From positions 1-11,546 of the forward strand of contig JAEZHS010000065.1 of the NCBI GenBank assembly GCA_023436825.1: DNA of 11,546 nucleotides. Direction: 5' to 3'. This DNA comes from Pseudomonadota bacterium. GTDB taxonomy: Bacteria > Pseudomonadota > Alphaproteobacteria > Reyranellales > Reyranellaceae. How positions within the stretch are numbered: position 1 is the stretch's first letter; every line of letters begins with the position of its first letter. The position numbers and the translations under genes are program-made. The notes under the pieces are model-generated. The model saw only the letters and a program-made list of their open reading frames with translations. It was not told the origin of the DNA and made no database searches. Shown here piece by piece: positions 6,594-11,546 of the stretch.

Positions 6594-7823
6594 TTGAGGA
6601 CCAATAGGCGTAAATTTCTAGGTGGCGTTTCGACGGCCGCGGTGTTGTCCGCGTCGGGCGTTTCGTTTGCGCAGGGTGCCAAGAAGTATTCGGACGGCGC
6701 CAGCGATACCGAGATCAAGATCGGACACACCAATCCCTATAGTGGGCCGGCCTCGGCCTACGGCGTCATCGGCAAGACGATCCAGGCGTACTGGAAATAC
6801 GTCAACGAGACGCAGGGCGGCGTGAACGGCCGCAAGATCAACTTCATCACCTACGACGACGGCTACAATCCGGCCAAGACAGTCGAGCTGGTCCGCCAGC
6901 TCGTCGAGCAGGACAAGGTGCTGTGCACCTTCAACACGCTGGGCACGCCGACCAACACGGCGATCCACAAGTACATGAACCAGAAGAAGGTGCCGATGCT
7001 CTACGTCGCCACCGGTGCCTCGAAGTGGGGCAAGCCCAAGGAGTTCCCGTGGACGATGGGCTTCCAGCCCGACTACCACACCGAGGCCGTCATTTATGCC
7101 AAGCACATCCTGGCCAACGTCAAGGATCCGAAGATCGGCGTGCTGATGCAGAACGACGACTACGGCAAGGACTACTGGGAAGGACTGAAAGACGGCCTCG
7201 GCAAGGACGGCAACAAGGTCGTCAAGCACGTCACCTACGAGGTGACGGACCCGACGGTCGACAGCCAGGTCATCCAGCTCAAGGACTCCGGCGCCAACGT
7301 CTTCTTCAACATCGCCACGCCCAAGTTCGCCGCCCAGGCAATGCGCAAGGCGGCCGACATCGGCTGGAAACCGGCACAGTACCTCAACAACGTGTCGAGC
7401 AGCGTCGCATCGGTGATGAAACCCGCGGGTTTCGACAACGTGCAGGGCGTGCTGACGGCGGCCTACTTGATGGATCCCACCGACAAGCAGTGGGACGACA
7501 ACGCCGACATGAAGGCGTGGGTTGCCTGGATGAACAAGTACAACGCGGGCGCCAGCCTGTCGGATGCGTCCAACGTCTTCGCCTATTCGGTCGTCAGCCT
7601 GATGCACGAGACGTTGAAGAAGTGCGGCAACGACCTGACGCGCGAGAACCTCATGAGGCAGGCCGCCAACTTCCAGAAGTGGAAGCTGCCGATGGCCCTG
7701 CCGGGCATCACCGTCTCGACCAGCCCGACCGACTTCTACCCGATCCAGGCGGTGCAGCTTCAGCGCTTCAAGGGCGAGAGCTGGGAGCTGTTCGGCGACG
7801 TCATGCACGCCGAGAGCACTTGA
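6594..7823 (+). CDS. Type I periplasmic substrate-binding protein of the Liv/HAAT family (third tandem copy)
   Basis: Periplasmic binding protein of 409 aa, probably a further partner of LivHMGF. The signal peptide is NRRKFLGG (residues 4-11, close to the twin-arginine consensus), a hydrophobic stretch, and SFAQ with likely cleavage after residue 26. The mature body has IKIGHTNPYSGPASAYG (41-57), VNGRKINFITYDDGYNP (77-93) and NTLGTPTNTAIHKYMNQKKVP (114-134). Cysteines are C111 and C344. It starts with TTG behind a very strong ribosome binding site, and its own terminator follows 19 nt after the stop. At the DNA level it shares uninterrupted identical runs of 73 and 64 nt with the broken first copy, although the second copy lies between them. 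It is the closest intact relative of the pseudogene. The ligand cannot be read from sequence. Confidence 0.93.
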   Translation: MRTNRRKFLGGVSTAAVLSASGVSFAQGAKKYSDGASDTEIKIGHTNPYSGPASAYGVIGKTIQAYWKYVNETQGGVNGRKINFITYDDGYNPAKTVELVRQLVEQDKVLCTFNTLGTPTNTAIHKYMNQKKVPMLYVATGASKWGKPKEFPWTMGFQPDYHTEAVIYAKHILANVKDPKIGVLMQNDDYGKDYWEGLKDGLGKDGNKVVKHVTYEVTDPTVDSQVIQLKDSGANVFFNIATPKFAAQAMRKAADIGWKPAQYLNNVSSSVASVMKPAGFDNVQGVLTAAYLMDPTDKQWDDNADMKAWVAWMNKYNAGASLSDASNVFAYSVVSLMHETLKKCGNDLTRENLMRQAANFQKWKLPMALPGITVSTSPTDFYPIQAVQLQRFKGESWELFGDVMHAEST

Positions 7824-7842
7824 TCTTCGCTCGATGGGCGAG

Positions 7843-7875
7843 GAAAAGGCCGCCGTCAGGCGGCCTTTTCTTTTT
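7843..7875 (+). terminator. Strong intrinsic terminator, possibly bidirectional, after the third binding-protein gene
   Basis: A perfect 12-bp stem, GAAAAGGCCGCC (7843-7854) with GGCGGCCTTTTC (7859-7870), has loop GTCA and is followed by five T. It lies 5 nt beyond the stop of the convergent EF-hand gene. On the minus strand the stem itself ends in CTTTTC, so the hairpin may also stop transcription of that gene. Confidence 0.9.
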
Positions 7876-7880
7876 CGCGG

Positions 7881-8360
7881 TCAGCGATTGCGGTTCAGAG
7901 CCTGGCGGCACTCCGCCGTATCGGTGCGCCCGTCCTTGTTCACATCGCAGCGTGCGAAGTTGCGGTCGGCCTGGGCCATGAACTCCTCCAGGGACACGAC
8001 GCCGTCCTTGTTCGCGTCGAGGCGCTGGAAGTAGGCCGACTGGCGCTCGACCTGGCGGTCGGATGGCAACACGCTGTTGCCAGCCGCCGGCGTGCGCGCG
8101 AACAGCTCTGCCTCGGTGAGCTTGCCGTCGTTGTTGGTGTCGAGCCGCTTGAAGCGCGCCTCCTGGCCCGCCTTCCATTCGGCGCGGTCGACCACGCCGT
8201 CCTTGTTGGTGTCGTAGCGCATGATGCCGGCGTTGCCGCGGGACGGCCGGTCGGTGGTGGGGGCCGGAGTCGGGGGCGGAGCCGACGTGTCGCCGGGAGC
8301 GGCGAGGGCTGGCATGGCCAGGATCAGGGCGGCGGCGGGGATGACCAGGAGTTTCAGCAT
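7881..8360 (-). CDS. Small secreted EF-hand calcium-binding protein
   Basis: 159 aa from ATG 8360. An upstream in-frame start at 8402 would add 14 residues ahead of a clear signal peptide (MLKLLVIPAAALILAMPALA, cut near residue 20), so it was not used; AGGA lies about 9 nt before ATG 8360. The mature protein starts with a proline/threonine-rich linker (24-40) and then has four 12-residue EF-hand loops of DxNxDG type: D50-E61, D74-E85, D115-E126 and D139-E150. All have acidic residues at positions 1, 5 and 12. They form two pairs, each spaced 24 residues apart, separated by about 30 residues. C138 and C151 sit directly either side of loop four. The likely role is periplasmic or extracellular calcium binding or buffering; no catalytic domain is present. 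The gene is convergent with the third binding-protein gene and divergent from gor. Confidence 0.88.
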   Translation of the reverse strand: MLKLLVIPAAALILAMPALAAPGDTSAPPPTPAPTTDRPSRGNAGIMRYDTNKDGVVDRAEWKAGQEARFKRLDTNNDGKLTEAELFARTPAAGNSVLPSDRQVERQSAYFQRLDANKDGVVSLEEFMAQADRNFARCDVNKDGRTDTAECRQALNRNR

Positions 8361-8414
8361 GGGAACATATCCTAAAAGTTGTATCAGGAGATGGTTACAC
8401 ACGCTCCATTTCCC

Positions 8415-8443
8415 TTACGGCGCCTGTTAAGCGCCGATATAGT
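8415..8443 (+). promoter_or_regulatory. Candidate sigma-70-like promoter for gor
   Basis: TATAGT (8438-8443) is one base off the -10 consensus and has TTACGG (8415-8420) 17 nt upstream as a weak -35. It lies 54 nt before the gor ATG in the divergent gap at 8361-8497. A small hairpin, GGCGC...GCGCC (8419-8435), falls between the two boxes. Called by eye only. Confidence 0.35.
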
Positions 8444-8497
8444 CCGACCCACGACCAAATTTGGGCGGTGTTGTGGTTTTGTTCTCAAGGTATCCCC

Positions 8498-9883
8498 ATG
8501 GCCTATGACTACGACTTGTTCGTGATTGGCGCCGGTTCCGGCGGCGTGCGCGCCTCGCGCATCGCCGCCGGCCACGGCGCGCGCGTCGGCATCTGCGAGG
8601 AATTCCGCGTTGGCGGCACCTGCGTGATCCGCGGCTGCGTCCCCAAGAAGCTCCTGGTCTACGGCTCCAAGTTCGCCCACGAATTCGAAGACGCTGCGGC
8701 CTATGGCTGGACGCTGGCCCCGCCCACGCACTCCTGGGCGACGCTGCGCGACAACGTCGCCAAGGAGGTCGATCGCCTGAACGGCGTCTATATTCGCCTG
8801 CTCGAAGGCGCGGGCGTGAAGCTGCACATGGGGCGCGGCCGGCTGATGGACCGTCACACCATCGCAATCGGCGAGGAGACTGTGACCGCCGAGAAGATAC
8901 TGGTTGCCACCGGCGGTGCGCCGGTGGTGCCGGACATTCGGGGCCGTGAATTCGCCATTACCTCCAACGAGGCGTTCCACCTGCCGGAGCTGCCCAAGCG
9001 CATCACCGTCGTCGGCGGCGGCTACATCGCAGTCGAGTTCGCCGGCATCTTCAACGGGCTCGGCGCCCACGTCGATCTCGTGCTGCGGCGCGATCGTGTG
9101 CTGCGCGGTTTCGACGAGGAATGCCGTACCGCCGTGCATGAGTCGCTGAAGGAAAGCGGCATCAAGATGCGCACCGAGATGCAAATCGAATGCATCGAGG
9201 CGACGAACGGCAAGGCGCCGTTCACCGTGCACACGCAGCTCGGCGGCATGTTCGAGACCGATCTCGTGATGTACGCCACCGGCCGCGCGCCCAACACCAA
9301 CGGCATTGGCCTGGAGAAGGTGGGTGTGCAGCTCGACAAGGCGGGAGCCATCGCCGTCGATGAATGGTCGAAGACCACGGCCGGCAACATCTGGGCCGTG
9401 GGCGACGTCACCGACCGCATCAACCTCACGCCCGTGGCGCTGATGGAAGGCCATTGCTTCGCCGATACCGAGTTCGGCAAGAAGCCGCGCAAGGCCGACC
9501 ATCGCGACGTGCCGTCGGCGGTGTTCTGCCAGCCCGAGCTCGCCAATGTCGGCCTCACCGAGGAAGAGGCGAGGATGCGCCTGGGCGAGCTGAAGATCTT
9601 CACCTCGGCGTTCAAGCCGATGAAGTACACCCTGTCGGGCCGCCAGCAGCGCACCTTCATGAAGCTGATCGTCGAGGCCGCCACCGACAAGGTGGTCGGC
9701 GCGCACATGGTCGGCGACGATGCCGCCGAACTGATCCAGGGCCTGGCCGTCGCCCTGAAGGCCGGTGCCACCAAGGCCCAGTTCGATGCCACCGTCGGCA
9801 TCCATCCGACGGCCGGCGAGGAGTTCGTCACCATGCGCACGGCCCGTGTGGAGCCCGCTCCCAGCCGCAAGGCTGCAGAGTGA
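8498..9883 (+). CDS. gor: Glutathione-disulfide reductase (NADPH)
   Basis: Cytoplasmic FAD flavoenzyme that reduces oxidised glutathione with NADPH, keeping the thiol pool reduced; 461 aa, normal length. In order: FAD-binding GAGSGG (11-16), redox-active disulfide GGTCVIRGCVPKKL with C42 and C47, ATG motif at about 137-139, NADPH-binding GGGYIAVEFAG (173-183), second FAD motif AVGDVTDRINLTPVAL (300-315), and C-terminal catalytic HPTAGEE with H436 and E441. R197 and R203 (in LRRDRVLRGF) match the arginines that bind the NADPH 2'-phosphate in glutathione reductases. The VIRGCVPKKL form separates it from lipoamide dehydrogenase and mercuric reductase. Start: ATG 8498 has CAAGG 7 nt upstream; an in-frame GTG at 8468 adds ten non-family residues. 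It is divergent from the EF-hand gene. Confidence 0.96.
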   Translation: MAYDYDLFVIGAGSGGVRASRIAAGHGARVGICEEFRVGGTCVIRGCVPKKLLVYGSKFAHEFEDAAAYGWTLAPPTHSWATLRDNVAKEVDRLNGVYIRLLEGAGVKLHMGRGRLMDRHTIAIGEETVTAEKILVATGGAPVVPDIRGREFAITSNEAFHLPELPKRITVVGGGYIAVEFAGIFNGLGAHVDLVLRRDRVLRGFDEECRTAVHESLKESGIKMRTEMQIECIEATNGKAPFTVHTQLGGMFETDLVMYATGRAPNTNGIGLEKVGVQLDKAGAIAVDEWSKTTAGNIWAVGDVTDRINLTPVALMEGHCFADTEFGKKPRKADHRDVPSAVFCQPELANVGLTEEEARMRLGELKIFTSAFKPMKYTLSGRQQRTFMKLIVEAATDKVVGAHMVGDDAAELIQGLAVALKAGATKAQFDATVGIHPTAGEEFVTMRTARVEPAPSRKAAE

Positions 9884-9889
9884 CGTTTT

Positions 9890-9936
9890 CCTCCCCAAGC
9901 GACGCTTGGGGGTGTCCGCGCGGCGGACGGAGGGGG
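9890..9936 (+). repeat. GC-rich two-hairpin palindromic repeat, unit 1
   Basis: CCTCC (9890-9894) pairs with GGAGG (9929-9933) and encloses two hairpins. The first is CCCCAAGC/GCTTGGGG (9893-9900 with 9904-9911), which shares bases with the outer pairing. The second is GTCCGC/GCGGAC (9914-9919 with 9923-9928). No T run follows, so it is not a standard terminator of gor. Its layout matches unit 2 on the other strand. Confidence 0.7.
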
Positions 9937-9966
9937 CATGAGCTGCAGAATCGTTGTCGCTAAAGA

Positions 9967-10019
9967 CCCCTCCGTCGCCGTATGACGGCGACACCTCCCC
10001 ACGCTGGCGCGTCGGGAGG
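9967..10019 (-). repeat. GC-rich two-hairpin palindromic repeat, unit 2 (inverted relative to unit 1)
   Basis: On the minus strand it reads CCTCCC...GGGGAGGTGTCGCCG...CGGCGACGGAGGGG, the same design as unit 1. Hairpins are GTCGCCGT/ACGGCGAC (9974-9981 with 9985-9992, loop ATG) and CCTCCC...GGGAGG (9994-9999 with 10014-10019), extended by ACGC/GCGT. It lies 91 nt before the DAHP synthase start. Units of this kind look like the dispersed intergenic repeats seen in many alphaproteobacteria; that family link is from memory. Confidence 0.7.
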
Positions 10020-10096
10020 CAGGCTCAACCGCTGGCGTTTTATCCACAGCGCGTATAGGTTCACCGACCCCGGCGGCCAGTGCGCCGGTTGGTCGT

Positions 10097-10102
10097 AGGA
10101 GG
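10097..10102 (+). promoter_or_regulatory. Shine-Dalgarno of the DAHP synthase gene
   Basis: AGGAGG lies 8 nt before ATG 10111 in a purine-rich run that continues to the start codon, supporting this start. Confidence 0.75.
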
Positions 10103-10110
10103 AAGGAAGA

Positions 10111-11546
10111 ATGACCGCGATTCAGGGCCCGTCCAAGACGGCCGCGAAAGCGCAGTCCCGTAGTTCGAGTGCCGCCGACTGGACGCCGACGAGTTGGCGC
10201 GGCCGGCCGGCCCAGCAGATGCCGGTCTATCCGGACGCCGCCGTCCTGGCGGGCGCCGAGACCCGGCTGCGTCGTTATCCGCCGCTGGTGTTCGCGGGCG
10301 AGGCGCGCAAGCTCAAGGCCGCGCTGGCCAAGGTAGCCAATGGCGACGCCTTCCTGCTGCAGGGCGGCGACTGCGCCGAAAGCTTCCAGGATTTCTCCGC
10401 CAACAACATCCGCGACACGTTCCGCGTGCTGCTGCAGATGGCGGTCGTGCTGACCTATGGCGCCGGTGTGCCGGTGGTGAAGGTCGGCCGCATGGCCGGC
10501 CAGTTTGCCAAGCCGCGCTCATCCAGTGTCGAGAAGGTGGGCGACGTCGAGCTGCCGTCCTACCGCGGCGACAACGTCAACGGCTTCGAGTTCACCGCCG
10601 AGGCGCGCCTGCCCGATCCCGAGCGCATGGTGCAGGCCTACAACCAATCGGCGGCGACGCTGAACCTGCTGCGCGCCTTCGCCCAGGGCGGTTATGCGGA
10701 CCTGCACGAGGTCAACCGCTGGAACCTCGACTTCGTCAGGAATTCGCCGGCGTCGGAGCGCTACCACGACCTCGCCGCTCGCCTCGACGAGACGCTGAAC
10801 TTCATGGCGGCCTGTGGGCTGACCTCGGCGACGACGCCGCAGATCGCCGAGACAGATTTCTTCACCAGCCACGAGGCGCTGCTGCTGCAGTACGAGGAGG
10901 CGCTGACCCGCGTCGATTCGACTTCGGGCGACTGGTACGACTGCTCGGCGCACATGCTGTGGGTCGGCGATCGCACCCGCCAGCCCGACGGCGCCCATGT
11001 CGAGTTCCTGCGCGGCGTGCGCAATCCGCTGGGCTTCAAGGCCGGGCCGTCGCTGTCGGTCGACGACTTCCTGCGACTGAACGAAGCGCTGAACCCGGCC
11101 AACGAGCCCGGCCGTATCGTGATCATCAGCCGCATGGGCGCGGGCAAGGTCGGGGAGAAGCTGCCGGCGTTCCTGCGTGCCGCCAAGAAGGAGGGGCGCT
11201 CTGTCGTGTGGTCGTGCGATCCCATGCACGGCAACACCGTGACGGCGACCAACGGCAGGAAGACCCGGCACTTCGACGCCATCCTGAGCGAGGTGAGGGA
11301 CTTCTTCGCCGTGCATCGCGCCGAGGGAACGCATCCCGGCGGCGTGCATTTCGAGATGACCGGCCAGGAGGTCACCGAGTGCATCGGCGGCGCCACCGAC
11401 ATCACCGTCGACAATCTGGACGAACGTTACGAGACGCAATGCGACCCGCGCCTCAACGCCAGCCAGGCGCTGGAGCTGGCCTTCCTGCTCGCCGAGCAGC
11501 TCAAGGCCGAGCGCCTGTCCGTCGCCCGGGCACGACCGGCCGTCTA
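10111..11546 (+). CDS. Class II 3-deoxy-7-phosphoheptulonate (DAHP) synthase, 3' end one base short
   Basis: Condenses phosphoenolpyruvate and erythrose 4-phosphate to DAHP, the first step of the shikimate pathway to aromatic amino acids; cytoplasmic TIM-barrel enzyme of the plant/AroA-II class. 478 codons are open from ATG 10111, followed by TA at the window edge. Since 478 aa is a normal class II length, the next base probably completes a stop codon. Family blocks in order: GGDCAESF (85-92), [14 protein letters not shown] (about 128-141), [71 protein letters not shown] and [10 protein letters not shown]. Likely metal ligands C88, H373, E415 and D445 keep the spacing of the Mycobacterium tuberculosis enzyme. 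The first ~20 residues are a basic, variable extension. Such genes are variously named aroG, aroF or aroA, so no symbol is given. Confidence 0.95.
   Translation, partial: MTAIQGPSKTAAKAQSRSSSAADWTPTSWRGRPAQQMPVYPDAAVLAGAETRLRRYPPLVFAGEARKLKAALAKVANGDAFLLQGGDCAESFQDFSANNIRDTFRVLLQMAVVLTYGAGVPVVKVGRMAGQFAKPRSSSVEKVGDVELPSYRGDNVNGFEFTAEARLPDPERMVQAYNQSAATLNLLRAFAQGGYADLHEVNRWNLDFVRNSPASERYHDLAARLDETLNFMAACGLTSATTPQIAETDFFTSHEALLLQYEEALTRVDSTSGDWYDCSAHMLWVGDRTRQPDGAHVEFLRGVRNPLGFKAGPSLSVDDFLRLNEALNPANEPGRIVIISRMGAGKVGEKLPAFLRAAKKEGRSVVWSCDPMHGNTVTATNGRKTRHFDAILSEVRDFFAVHRAEGTHPGGVHFEMTGQEVTECIGGATDITVDNLDERYETQCDPRLNASQALELAFLLAEQLKAERLSVARARPAV

Noticed and set aside
9890..9936. Intrinsic terminator for gor
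   Set aside because: The hairpins are strong but are followed by no T run, and the same structure recurs inverted nearby, so a repeat element fits better.
8384..9994. Long antisense open frame (536 codons) over gor
   Set aside because: It lies opposite a clear glutathione reductase gene, has low-complexity composition, and spans the intergenic repeat.

Overview
The window is high-GC, tightly packed bacterial chromosome. Codon use, a Tat-type signal style on the binding proteins, a class II DAHP synthase and an alphaproteobacterial-looking glutathione reductase together suggest an alphaproteobacterium. A Reyranella- or Rhodospirillales-like host is plausible, but the genus cannot be fixed from the sequence alone.

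Layout. Positions 1-89 hold the first 29 codons of a leftward gene for an exported protein, cut by the window edge. A ~260 bp divergent gap follows. A rightward block of four genes (349-3827) then encodes a complete branched-chain/HAAT-type ABC importer: ATPases LivG and LivF and permeases LivH and LivM, joined by 1-nt overlaps or gaps of 1-8 nt. Three tandem paralogues of the matching type I periplasmic binding protein come next (3892-5024, 5139-6359, 6594-7823). The first is a pseudogene: a deletion of about 94 nt shifts the frame inside its signal peptide, and a TAA stop lies late in the body. The second and third are intact, begin with GTG and TTG behind strong Shine-Dalgarno sequences, and carry twin-arginine signal peptides. 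Each paralogue is followed by its own intrinsic terminator hairpin.

Rightward of the third terminator lies a convergent gene for a small secreted protein with four EF-hand loops (7881-8360, minus strand). A divergent promoter region separates it from glutathione reductase (gor, 8498-9883). An intergenic pair of oppositely oriented, GC-rich two-hairpin repeats follows. The last gene is a class II DAHP synthase (10111-11546), the entry enzyme of the shikimate pathway. The window ends on the first two bases of what is probably its stop codon.

How it fits together. LivGFHM would energise and form the inner-membrane channel, and the binding proteins would deliver ligand from the periplasm. The binding protein most directly attached to the permease operon is the broken one, so uptake must now depend on the second and third copies, which are the more separately organised. 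The binding proteins belong to a branch that in related bacteria includes binders of aromatic and other organic acids, so the substrate need not be a branched-chain amino acid. I see no phage, CRISPR, toxin-antitoxin, tRNA or insertion sequence here, and no clearly new multi-gene system. The notable points are the decaying tandem binding-protein array, the degenerate LivG signature, the EF-hand protein with cysteines bracketing one loop, and the inverted palindromic repeat pair.
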